Assembly: GCA_020073345.1 (NCBI GenBank) | Contig: JAIQFI010000010.1 | Location: 1 to 64,000 of the forward strand | Direction of reading: 5' to 3' | Length of the DNA: 64,000 nt | Origin: Terriglobia bacterium | Lineage (GTDB): Bacteria > Acidobacteriota > Terriglobia > Bryobacterales > Bryobacteraceae | In this document: one piece after another, positions 11,733 through 19,112 of the stretch | Layout of the letters: every line of letters starts with the position of its first letter | Numbering within the stretch: the first letter of the stretch is position 1 | Program-made: the position numbers and the translations under genes | The notes under the pieces: generated by a model | Seen by the model: only the letters and a program-made list of their open reading frames with translations | Databases searched by the model: none | Told to the model about the DNA's origin: nothing

Positions 11733-12071
11733 GGGCTCAGAGTACTTCCAATCGTTTCTAGTAGATATCGCAGAGAATCAGGAGTTTCCATGACGGGTCA
11801 CAGGTAGTTCGCTGCATTGGTCTCCATCCTCGACATCCCAACAGGGAATCTCGCCTACCATGGGTTTCACGAATTAGGTACCTACAATCCGTGATGTACT
11901 GGGCTTATCTGAAGGCGTATTCTGGACTCAACTGTAACCCCTAGAGAGAGACGGGCAGCCTTCCCCTCCGAGATGGTTACCATCCCGTCTCTCTGCCCTC
12001 GCCAGTTAGCCGCGTCTCTTCGGCTGTGGGTGATTCTCCTTGTCAACATCGGGCTTTTCCTATCGTCTGCG
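11733..12071. other. Intergenic region, 339 bases, with one perfect inverted repeat
   Basis: Apart from the inverted repeat listed separately, no gene is supported here. A short plus-strand frame from 11973 (beginning MVTIPSLCPRQLAAS) has a signal-peptide-like stretch but runs into the nucleotidyltransferase gene on the other strand and has no ribosome binding site. Confidence 0.5.
11945..11994. repeat. Perfect 11-bp inverted repeat with a 28-base loop
   Basis: AGAGAGACGGG at 11945-11955 is the reverse complement of CCCGTCTCTCT at 11984-11994. No T-run flanks either arm, so this is not a simple intrinsic terminator. It lies downstream of the minus-strand nucleotidyltransferase gene and upstream of the barrel gene, so an mRNA 3'-end structure or a small mobile-repeat end are both possible. 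Confidence 0.6.
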
Positions 12072-13004
12072 TCACACCAGGCTCTGGCGAAATGCAGCGT
12101 GCCTGTACCAAGCCGGTGCCGCGCCGGTGCGGGCTAGCGCGGCCAGAATTCGTTTGGGCGTACCCAGGTCGCTCCATCCGGCGTCGCCCAGCAGGAGGAC
12201 TGCCAGCCGATGCGCGCACGTGGACAAGACGCGGCGCGAAAAATCTTCGGATCGGAGCTCACGATACAGACCTTCCACCAGTGCCACATCCGGTAAATCC
12301 GCTGCTGTGCGGTTAATCCTGCTAAAGACACCCCAAACCTCCGGGACCGCATCGGTCATGGCTTCGAGGAATGTTTTCACCCGCCCGATCATCACGAACG
12401 TGTTCCAAACGCAGCCGTTCGCGAACAGCGCTTCGGCTACATCGGGCGATGGTTTTTCCCAAAAACGATGGACCTGGTACAACGGAGCCAACCCGCGCGG
12501 AAAGCGGGCGCCCGGCTGGATCCAGCCGTATTCTGAATCATCCCGATGGGGCGAAGCGCCCAGCAGAACGATAGAATCTTGCCGTGCGGCCACCTTGTAA
12601 GCCAGCTTCACGGCGCGATGGAAGCGCCCTGTGTTCGCGTAGTGGTGGTCTGTCGGGAAGAACCCGACGACGCCATCTGAGTCCATACGCGCCACGTGAG
12701 ACAAGGCGTAGGCGATCGCCGCGGTGGTGCCTTTGTCCGATGGCTGAACGATCATTTGAGCAGCATCCACATCGGCCAGGTCGCTTTGGTAAAAGGCCTC
12801 GTGCGCCTTCACGACCACAAATAGGGTGCGCTCTGGCGAGGCCAGCGGCTGCAGTCGTATCCGGGTTTGCGACAGGAGAGTGGTGGCGCCGAATACGGGA
12901 CAAAACTGCTTCGGCCGGTCGTCCCCCACGATCAGTCTGGTGAGAGGGCGCAATCGGGACCCACTGCCTCCAGCGAGGACCACAGCCCAAGGTAGATTCT
13001 TCAT
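12072..13004 (-). CDS. Mannose-1-phosphate guanylyltransferase-like sugar nucleotidyltransferase
   Basis: A cytoplasmic enzyme of the GDP-mannose pyrophosphorylase type, 310 residues from MKNLPWAVVLAGGSGSRL. The signature loop (VLAGGSGSRLRPLTR) and DDRPKQFCPVFG with the catalytic lysine are present. They are followed by the metal-site region VGFFPTDHHY, the sugar-binding ASPHRDDSEYGWIQPG and the FWEKPS motif. The C-terminal beta-helix/isomerase domain of bifunctional ManC enzymes is absent. The start is at ATG 13004; no clear Shine-Dalgarno is seen. It lies about 50 bases downstream of the DksA-like gene on the same strand. GDP-mannose is the best guess for the product; other NDP-sugars cannot be excluded. 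Confidence 0.87.
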   Translation of the reverse strand: MKNLPWAVVLAGGSGSRLRPLTRLIVGDDRPKQFCPVFGATTLLSQTRIRLQPLASPERTLFVVVKAHEAFYQSDLADVDAAQMIVQPSDKGTTAAIAYALSHVARMDSDGVVGFFPTDHHYANTGRFHRAVKLAYKVAARQDSIVLLGASPHRDDSEYGWIQPGARFPRGLAPLYQVHRFWEKPSPDVAEALFANGCVWNTFVMIGRVKTFLEAMTDAVPEVWGVFSRINRTAADLPDVALVEGLYRELRSEDFSRRVLSTCAHRLAVLLLGDAGWSDLGTPKRILAALARTGAAPAWYRHAAFRQSLV

Positions 13005-13053
13005 AGCTGTTACCGGTTTGATCACGCAGTCTTGACGCACGTGTCTTGAAGCT

Positions 13054-13434
13054 TCAGGCCGCGTGGAAAATTGTCGAGTGCGTAATCGCACTGCGGGAAT
13101 CGGTGGCTTCCTGACATCGCTGACAAAGGGCGACCCACGGTAACGCCGTCAGACCTCTCGCGCAAACCGGCGCGCCGCAATTCAGGCATTTTCCATAGAG
13201 GCCCTGCGCAATTCGATCCAGTGCATCCAAAACCAGGTGAAGGAGGAAGGCGTTTCGTTCGATCCGCTCGACCGCCAAGTCCCACGTGGTGGATGCCGCC
13301 ATTTGGCCTACGGCGACTTCTTGCAGGAAGACGTGGTTCCGTATGAGTTCGTCACGCTTCGCTTCGAGAGCTTGCTGAAGGTGGCTTACATTGGCGAGCA
13401 GACCGTTGGGCGAATCGGGATCGTGAGGTTTCAT
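13054..13434 (-). CDS. DksA/TraR-type C4 zinc-finger protein
   Basis: A 126-residue protein with an N-terminal helical hairpin (SHLQQALEAKRDELIRN to RNAFLLHLVLDALDR) and the C-terminal zinc finger CLNCGAPV ... LCQRCQE, with GLYGKCLNCG matching the DksA/TraR consensus GxYGxCxxCG. Family members bind the RNA polymerase secondary channel and modulate initiation, often with ppGpp. The acidic tip of the coiled coil (DxxDxA in DksA) is not obvious, so it may be a general stress-type TraR relative. It starts with an ATGA overlap with a possible small upstream gene and has GGGAG before the ATG. Confidence 0.85.
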   Translation of the reverse strand: MKPHDPDSPNGLLANVSHLQQALEAKRDELIRNHVFLQEVAVGQMAASTTWDLAVERIERNAFLLHLVLDALDRIAQGLYGKCLNCGAPVCARGLTALPWVALCQRCQEATDSRSAITHSTIFHAA

Positions 13435-13583
13435 GCTGCTCCCACGTTATTCAAACGGGCGCAATCCAGCAATACCTGCTGCAAGGTAATTCCGTGGCTG
13501 TCGCGCAGGGTTTCCAAAGCATGTTCGGAAAAGGGGCGTATACCATCCGGACGGGATGCGCTCGCTGCAAGCTCACAACCCAA
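13431..13583 (-). CDS. Possible 50-residue protein coupled to the DksA-like gene
   Basis: An open frame from a TTG codon ends in a TGA that overlaps the DksA-like ATG by four bases. The translation reads sensibly (GIRPFSEHALETLRDSHGIT, then LQQVLLDCARLNNVGAA) with a plausible amphipathic helix near the C terminus and two cysteines. It fills the space between the zinc-finger gene and the divergent MBL gene, where no other feature is seen. An in-frame stop lies just upstream, so it cannot extend. No family is recognised and the TTG start lacks a strong ribosome site, so it remains a candidate only. Confidence 0.4.
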   Translation of the reverse strand: MGCELAASASRPDGIRPFSEHALETLRDSHGITLQQVLLDCARLNNVGAA

Positions 13584-13617
13584 GCCCGCCTGAGCGTAAA
13601 TCTGTTATCCTCCCCGC

Positions 13618-13629
13618 TAGAATCCAAAT
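13618..13629 (+). promoter_or_regulatory. -10-like TAGAAT six bases before the MBL start: possible leaderless promoter
   Basis: TAGAAT occupies 13618-13623 and the ATG follows after CCAAAT, so transcription would begin at or next to the start codon. No Shine-Dalgarno is present. No good -35 box is seen. The same arrangement occurs before the TonB receptor. Confidence 0.45.
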
Positions 13630-14493
13630 ATGTCCCGTACTTTTCAGCGGACAGCCGGCATCCGCATCCTGGCCGCCGCGCTTGTATTGCTCGGAGCGTG
13701 GGCAGCGTACACGCAGAACCAGACCACGCCTCGCCCCGCGACCACCCAGAAAGTCAAGGACGGTCTCTACATGATCTCGGGTGAAGGCGGGAACGTCGCC
13801 GCGCTCCTCACCGACGAAGGCGTGATCCTGGTCGACGATATGTACGATCGCAATTACGCCGCCGTCATGGGCCAGGTAAAATCGCTCAGCGAGAAGCCCG
13901 TGCGTTACGTTCTCAATACCCATCAGCACGACGATCACTCCGGCAGTAATGCCCAAATGCTCGCGGCATCGGTGGAAGTGATTGCGCACCGCAACGCGCG
14001 GATCAATATGGTCGCGCTGAAGCAGCCCGGCGCGCCCCGCGTCACCTTCACCGACGGAATGGAAGTGCACCTGGGCGGCAAGGAAGTGCGCACCCGGCAC
14101 TATGGACGGGGCCATACCGGGGGCGATGCCGTCATCTATTTCCCGGAGCTGAAGGTCATCCACACCGGCGACCTGTTTCTCACCCGGCCCACGCAGCCGT
14201 ACATCGACTACGCCAACGGCGGCAGCGCCATCGAATGGACCAAGGCCCTGGACGAAGTCCTGAAGCTCGATTTCGACACCATCATTCCCGGCCACGGCCC
14301 GCTCTCCGACCGCGCTGGCCTGCTGAAGTGGCGCGCTGATTTCGAGACCATGCGAAGCCGGATCGGCGGCATGGTTCGTCAGGGCAAGAGCAAGGATGAA
14401 GTCTCGCAGACGCTGATAAAGGATTTCGGCTGGCCCGCGGGAGGGCTCGCCATAGGGCAAGTGGACGCATTTATCGCGGAGATGAAACAGTAG
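13630..14493 (+). CDS. Exported MBL-fold metallo-hydrolase
   Basis: A 287-residue protein with an N-terminal signal anchor (RILAAALVLLGAWAAYTQ) and a complete metallo-beta-lactamase fold: NTHQHDDHSGSN (HxHxDH zinc motif), GRGHTGGDAVIYFPE (third His), HTGDLF (bridging Asp) and IPGHGPLS (last His). Substrates in this fold are diverse. A subset of exported members accompanies PQQ-dependent alcohol oxidation as 'quinoprotein relay' hydrolases, and two PQQ enzymes lie just downstream, so a role in handling periplasmic oxidation products is plausible but unproven. No ribosome site precedes the ATG, and a -10-like hexamer sits six bases upstream. The next gene begins two bases after the stop. Confidence 0.9.
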   Translation: MSRTFQRTAGIRILAAALVLLGAWAAYTQNQTTPRPATTQKVKDGLYMISGEGGNVAALLTDEGVILVDDMYDRNYAAVMGQVKSLSEKPVRYVLNTHQHDDHSGSNAQMLAASVEVIAHRNARINMVALKQPGAPRVTFTDGMEVHLGGKEVRTRHYGRGHTGGDAVIYFPELKVIHTGDLFLTRPTQPYIDYANGGSAIEWTKALDEVLKLDFDTIIPGHGPLSDRAGLLKWRADFETMRSRIGGMVRQGKSKDEVSQTLIKDFGWPAGGLAIGQVDAFIAEMKQ

Positions 14494-14495
14494 TA

Positions 14496-16070
14496 GTGCT
14501 CACTGGTGCCATCGCCCGGCGGATTTATTTAGGGGCGCTGCTGGCTCTCATGGCGGTGACCGCCGGGGGCGCGTTCTCGAACGGACTGTTCTTCATCGCC
14601 CAGCCGTATCAGATCAACTACGGCGAAGGCCTGGTGGCCTGGCAGGCGGCCAACATCACCGATCCGGCGCGGGCCTACGCCCCCTTCAGTCAGTACCCGT
14701 TTGTCGCGTTTCAATATCCCCCGCTGTTCCACCTGGCGGCGCGGGCTGCGGGAACTATAACCGGCGATTTGCTCATGGCCGGGAGATCGGTATCCGTGCT
14801 TTCTGCCGCACTCCTCTGCGTCGTCGCGGGTTGGGCCGCGTTCCAGGTATTGCCGCGCCGGGCGAGCTGGCAGTCGCGGCTGTTCGCGGCCGCATTCGCG
14901 GGAGCGCTGCCAACGTCGCTCTACAATTTCAGCTGGACCTGGCTGGCGAGAGTCGACACGCTGGCGATCCTGCTCGCGTTCAGCAGCGTGGTGTTGTTCG
15001 CCGCGCGGGTCAGGTCGAAACCGGCACAGATTGTTGCGGCCGTGCTGATGGTCGCCGGGCTCTTCACCCGTCAGACCGTGCTCGCGGCGCCGCTCGCGTG
15101 CCTGCTGGTCTCTGTGCTGATCGACCGCAGGATCGCCCTTCGCATGCTGCTGACGATGTCGATCCTGGGAGGAGGTGTTTTGGCTTTCCTCACCTGGCGG
15201 TCGCACGGCCAGGTGCTGCTGCACCTGTTCCGCTACAACCAGAATCCGTTTTCGATCCCGCGAGCAGCGCTGGGAATGCTGATGAACGCGCGCTATGTAG
15301 CCGGTCTTCTCGTGTTGGCCGGCGGCGCCTCCTGGGCTGTTCTGAGCGGCGCCTGGGCCCTGCTGCGTCGCCACCGGTGGGACTTGCTGGGCGCAAACTT
15401 GCGTGCGAACAGTTACCGGCGCAGGATCTTCCTGCTGGCTGTGTACAGTATGCTTGCGGGGCTGAGTGCGCTGGCCTTTGGAAAAGAAGGTTCCGATATC
15501 AACTACTTTCTCGAGTGGAACGTGTCATTAGCGCCGCTGGCGGGCGTCCTGCTATTCCGCGCGGCGCCGCCTGCCCGCAATTTTTCGCGGTTAGGGCCGT
15601 CATGGCTGGCAGTTCTCGCGGTCCCCTTGCTGCTTCTCGGCACCGGCTTCGATCAGGCCCGGACCGGATGGCTGCGCACCTTCGGCCCGCTCTCCGCCGC
15701 GGATCGGCAGAATAGGGAAGTTTTTGATCGGGCACGGGCTGAGGTCATGGCAGCGGCCGGGCCGGTCTTCTCTGAAGACATGAATCTGCTGTACAAGAGC
15801 GGAAAGGACATTCCGGCCGACCCGGTGATGATCCAGTGCCTCTCTGCAGCGGGCATGTGGGACCAGCGCCCATTTGTACGATTGGTTGAGGAACAGAGCT
15901 TCGCCCTGATTGTGGCGTACGACCTATCGTCAAGAGAACGCTACTCGCCGGCGGTGGCCAGCGCCATCGAGGGCGCCTACCAGCAGGCCATGACGATCGG
16001 TGATTACAAGCTCTATCGTCGCCGGCCCGGCGCTCCCGATGCCTCCCGGAGCGCGCCGCAGCGCCCGTGA
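14496..16070 (+). CDS. Polytopic membrane protein of GT-C (ArnT/PMT-like) glycosyltransferase type
   Basis: A 524-residue integral membrane protein with about 11-12 hydrophobic helices and a C-terminal soluble tail of about 120 residues. The first periplasmic loop has acidic residues in a GT-C-like position (QINYGEGLVAWQAANI). Further features are FSWTWLARVDTLAIL and FGKEGSDINYFLEW, as in the uncharacterised bacterial glycosyltransferase-39-like families that use polyprenyl-phosphate sugars. The GTG start is two bases after the MBL stop. Donor and acceptor are unknown; general membrane protein is the fallback call. The C terminus is Pro/Arg/Ala-rich. Confidence 0.65.
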   Translation: MLTGAIARRIYLGALLALMAVTAGGAFSNGLFFIAQPYQINYGEGLVAWQAANITDPARAYAPFSQYPFVAFQYPPLFHLAARAAGTITGDLLMAGRSVSVLSAALLCVVAGWAAFQVLPRRASWQSRLFAAAFAGALPTSLYNFSWTWLARVDTLAILLAFSSVVLFAARVRSKPAQIVAAVLMVAGLFTRQTVLAAPLACLLVSVLIDRRIALRMLLTMSILGGGVLAFLTWRSHGQVLLHLFRYNQNPFSIPRAALGMLMNARYVAGLLVLAGGASWAVLSGAWALLRRHRWDLLGANLRANSYRRRIFLLAVYSMLAGLSALAFGKEGSDINYFLEWNVSLAPLAGVLLFRAAPPARNFSRLGPSWLAVLAVPLLLLGTGFDQARTGWLRTFGPLSAADRQNREVFDRARAEVMAAAGPVFSEDMNLLYKSGKDIPADPVMIQCLSAAGMWDQRPFVRLVEEQSFALIVAYDLSSRERYSPAVASAIEGAYQQAMTIGDYKLYRRRPGAPDASRSAPQRP

Positions 16071-16159
16071 TAGCATACTATGAGCTGAATGCTGACCAGG
16101 GGGCCGGGACTGGTAAAAATCTGCCTGGCGTTTTGTCGAGGAAGCTGGAGGAAGACCTA

Positions 16160-18214
16160 ATGTTACGTGCGTCTCGCGGGCTCAAGATGGCGCTGGGTGC
16201 GGTGGTTCTTGGATCGGCGGCGGCCTGGATCGCCGTAGCCCAGCAGCCCCGCAAAATAGACGATGCCGCGCTGCGAGACGCCGCACGAACGGGCGAAGAG
16301 TGGATCAGCTACAACCTGGGCTGGTCCGAGCAGCGCTATAGCCAGCTCAACCAGATCACCTCGCAGAACGTGAACCGGCTGGGACTCGCCTGGTACACCG
16401 ACATCCCCTCCGCGCGCGGCAATCCGCAAAACCGCCAGGAAGGAACTCCCCTGGTTTCGAACGGCATGATTTATAGCATCGCGCCTTGGAGCGTGGTGTA
16501 CGCCGTTGATGCGCGCACGGGCAAAGAGGCTTGGCATTCCGATCCGGACGTCAACCAGCAAGTCTGGCAGTCCAGAATCTGCTGCGGTGTCGTCAATCGC
16601 GGCATCGCGCTGTATCATGACAAAGTCATCGCACCTGTAGTCGACGGAAGGCTGCGGGCGCTCGACTCCGCCACTGGGAAGCTCGCCTGGGAAACGCGGG
16701 TTTCACCCGCAAATATGGCCTACACGATCACCATGGCTCCGCGCGTGATCAAGGGCGGCAAGGTCATCATCGGCGTGAGCGGGGGCGAGTACGGCGTGCG
16801 CGGATTCTTTGACGCCTACGACGCGGAGACCGGCACGCGCGCGTGGCGTTTTTACACTGTTCCCGGCGATCCTTCTAAACCTTTCGAGCAGCCCGAGCTC
16901 TCCGATTGGGCCAAGACCTGGTCGGGAGAATGGTGGAAGATCGGCGGAGGGGCGCCGGTGTGGAATGGAATGGCCTACGATCCCGATTCCGACATCGTCT
17001 ACGTTGGAACGGGACAGCCCGGCCCGTGGACCGAAGTGGCTCGCGGCAAGGGCGACAACCTCTGCACGGATTGCATCATCGCGGTGCGCGGCGCTACGGG
17101 CAAATACATCTGGCACTACCAGACCACGCCTGGTGACGATTGGGATTTCGATTCCATCGCGGACATTATGCTGGCGGACCTGACCATCAACGGGAAACAG
17201 CGCCAGGTTCTGATGCACGCACCCAAGAATGGATTCTTCTATGTGCTGGATCGGAAAACAGGAGAACTGCTCTCGGCCGATCCTTGGGTGACCGTAAACT
17301 GGGCTTCGGGCGTCGATCTAAAGACCGGCCGGCCCAGAGTGAATCCGGAAGCTCGCTATGGAACGGATGCTGTTAGTATCACTCCTGGTCCCGGCGGCGG
17401 GCACGTGTGGCCGCCCTGGTCCTTCAATCCGAATACGGGCCTGGTCTACATCCCGAGTACCATCGGCGGCGGCTATACCTTCCAAGCCAATCCTGATTTC
17501 GTGCCGCTACCCACCGACATCGGTCCGGATGGACGAGGCCAGATGAATATGGGTACCGGGCGCGCCGGCGGAGGTCGGGGCGGCGCTGGCGCGGGTGGAC
17601 GCGGCGGGGCCGCGGGACCTGGGCTGGCTCCAGGATTGGATCCCGCGGGAGCAGGTGGCGCAGGACGTGGAGCGGCTCCGGCTCCTGGTGCTGCACCGGC
17701 GGCGGCTCCTCCACAACCGTCGCGGATGCTAGTGTATGCGCTGGATGGAAAGGCGACGCTGCCCGAACCGCCCGCTGCAACAGGAGCACCTCCTGGGGCA
17801 GGTCGTGGTGGACCCGGTGGTGGACCCGGTGGAGGAAGGGGTCCGGCTGCTGCGCCTCCGCCTTCGCCTCCCGCGATCGGGCCGGAAGGGCGGGGAAATA
17901 TCCTGGTGGCCTGGGATCCGGTGGCGCAGAAGGAGCGCTGGCGCGGACTGTCCGCCGGCTTTAACCAGGGCGGCACGCTTTCAACAGCCGGGAATCTGGT
18001 GTTCGCGAGCGTCAATACCCGGCTGATCGTGTATCGCGCCGATAACGGCGACCAGCTCATGGACATCACCACGGGCCTCTCGCAGATGGGTCCACCGATG
18101 ACGTTCATGCTGGACGGCAAACAATACGTCGCCATCGCCGGCGGTCCTACGCAAGCGGGTGGCGGACGTGGCGCGGGCGGCGGTGGCGGAGCTCCCGCTC
18201 CGGCCGGGCGATAA
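16160..18214 (+). CDS. PQQ-dependent alcohol dehydrogenase-like quinoprotein with Gly/Pro-rich inserts
   Basis: The ATG at 16160 follows GGAGGAAG by five bases; a longer in-frame start is rejected. The 684-residue exported protein (signal peptide to AVAQQ) is an eight-bladed PQQ propeller. It has the vicinal cysteine pair of methanol/ethanol dehydrogenases (RICCGVV, Cys141-Cys142) and tryptophan-docking blades (DARTGKEAW, DSATGKLAWE, DPVAQKERW). The catalytic segment GDDWDFDS has an extra Asp two residues after the catalytic one, as in lanthanide-dependent XoxF/ExaF enzymes. Residues about 463-520 and 540-575 are low-complexity Gly/Ala/Pro/Arg inserts not found in well-studied enzymes. There is no C-terminal CxxCH, so electrons must leave through a separate cytochrome. 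The downstream gene follows after 22 bases. Confidence 0.88.
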   Translation: MLRASRGLKMALGAVVLGSAAAWIAVAQQPRKIDDAALRDAARTGEEWISYNLGWSEQRYSQLNQITSQNVNRLGLAWYTDIPSARGNPQNRQEGTPLVSNGMIYSIAPWSVVYAVDARTGKEAWHSDPDVNQQVWQSRICCGVVNRGIALYHDKVIAPVVDGRLRALDSATGKLAWETRVSPANMAYTITMAPRVIKGGKVIIGVSGGEYGVRGFFDAYDAETGTRAWRFYTVPGDPSKPFEQPELSDWAKTWSGEWWKIGGGAPVWNGMAYDPDSDIVYVGTGQPGPWTEVARGKGDNLCTDCIIAVRGATGKYIWHYQTTPGDDWDFDSIADIMLADLTINGKQRQVLMHAPKNGFFYVLDRKTGELLSADPWVTVNWASGVDLKTGRPRVNPEARYGTDAVSITPGPGGGHVWPPWSFNPNTGLVYIPSTIGGGYTFQANPDFVPLPTDIGPDGRGQMNMGTGRAGGGRGGAGAGGRGGAAGPGLAPGLDPAGAGGAGRGAAPAPGAAPAAAPPQPSRMLVYALDGKATLPEPPAATGAPPGAGRGGPGGGPGGGRGPAAAPPPSPPAIGPEGRGNILVAWDPVAQKERWRGLSAGFNQGGTLSTAGNLVFASVNTRLIVYRADNGDQLMDITTGLSQMGPPMTFMLDGKQYVAIAGGPTQAGGGRGAGGGGGAPAPAGR

Positions 18215-18236
18215 TAAACGGCGGGAGGAATTTCCC

Positions 18237-19109
18237 ATGAAGAGCTTGCTGAATCCGTTCGCGGCGGCGATCGTGCTTGCTGCTCTACCGGTCGTGGCGA
18301 TTCGGAGTGTCGCGCAGTGGCCGAATTACCCGGCGAAAACCGCCCCCCGCGAGTCCGATGGCAAGGTGAAACTCGACGCGCCCGCACCCAAGGCGCCCGA
18401 CGGCCATCCCGATCTCTCAGGCATCTGGGATCTTCGAGGTACCGGTGGCCGTGGCGGTCCAGGCGGACAGCAGAAGGGCGGGGCTCCTAAGGGCGCGCCT
18501 CCTCCGGAGCTGCCCCCTGGGACTCCTCCCAACGCTTCGTTTAAAAACGTCGGGTCTGGGTTCAAGGAAGGTTTGCCGATGCTGCCCTGGGCCGCGGATC
18601 TCGTCAAGTCGCGGCGAGCGGAAAATAGTAAGGACAATCCCGACGCGCACTGTCTGCCGCTCGGCCTGATGCAGCTTCACATGCATCCTCAGCCGAGGAA
18701 AATCATCCAGACGCCGGGCCTAATCGTCATGCTCTACGAAGCGCAGGGAGGCATCCGGCATATTTTCACCGATGGCCGTCCGTTACCTAAAGACGTCGAG
18801 CCCTGGTGGTACGGCTACTCGATCGGACACTGGGAAGACGACACGCTGGTGGTGGAAACCACCGGCTTCCGCGACGACGTCTGGCTGGATATCGATGGCA
18901 GCCCGCTCACCGAATCCGGCAAGATGACCGAGCGCATCAAGCGGCTAAACTACGGAACGCTGCAAACCGACGTGACCATCGAGGATCCGAAAGCGTACAC
19001 CAAGCCGTTCACAGTGCGGGTGACGCACCGCCTTCTGCCCGACACCGACTTGATCGAATTCATCTGCACGGAAAACGATCGCAGCGGGCCGCACCTCGTG
19101 GGCAAATAA
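18237..19109 (+). CDS. Secreted protein of an acidobacterial paralogous family, linked to PQQ enzymes
   Basis: The start follows GGGAGGA. The 290-residue product has a signal peptide, then PDLSGIWDLRG, a Gly/Pro-rich stretch (residues 64-100), and a conserved C-terminal part: FTDGRPLPKDVEPWWYGY, GHWEDDTLVVETTGFRDD, TERIKRLNYGTLQTDVTIED. The same architecture recurs in the 345-residue protein encoded at 22475-23512, so these are paralogues. Such proteins are abundant in Solibacter-type genomes and have no assigned function that I know. The gene is in the same transcription unit as the upstream quinoprotein, so a partner, chaperone or substrate-binding role in periplasmic oxidation is possible. 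Confidence 0.75.
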   Translation: MKSLLNPFAAAIVLAALPVVAIRSVAQWPNYPAKTAPRESDGKVKLDAPAPKAPDGHPDLSGIWDLRGTGGRGGPGGQQKGGAPKGAPPPELPPGTPPNASFKNVGSGFKEGLPMLPWAADLVKSRRAENSKDNPDAHCLPLGLMQLHMHPQPRKIIQTPGLIVMLYEAQGGIRHIFTDGRPLPKDVEPWWYGYSIGHWEDDTLVVETTGFRDDVWLDIDGSPLTESGKMTERIKRLNYGTLQTDVTIEDPKAYTKPFTVRVTHRLLPDTDLIEFICTENDRSGPHLVGK

Positions 19110-19112
19110 GAC

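Noticed and set aside
11973-12137. Short signal-peptide-like plus-strand frame in the intergenic gap
   Set aside because: Overlaps the nucleotidyltransferase gene, lacks a ribosome site and shows no protein-like composition after the hydrophobic stretch.
17546-17880. CRISPR-like or tandem-repeat array in the Gly-rich part of the PQQ gene
   Set aside because: Repeats are short, irregular and in frame, reflecting low-complexity coding sequence.
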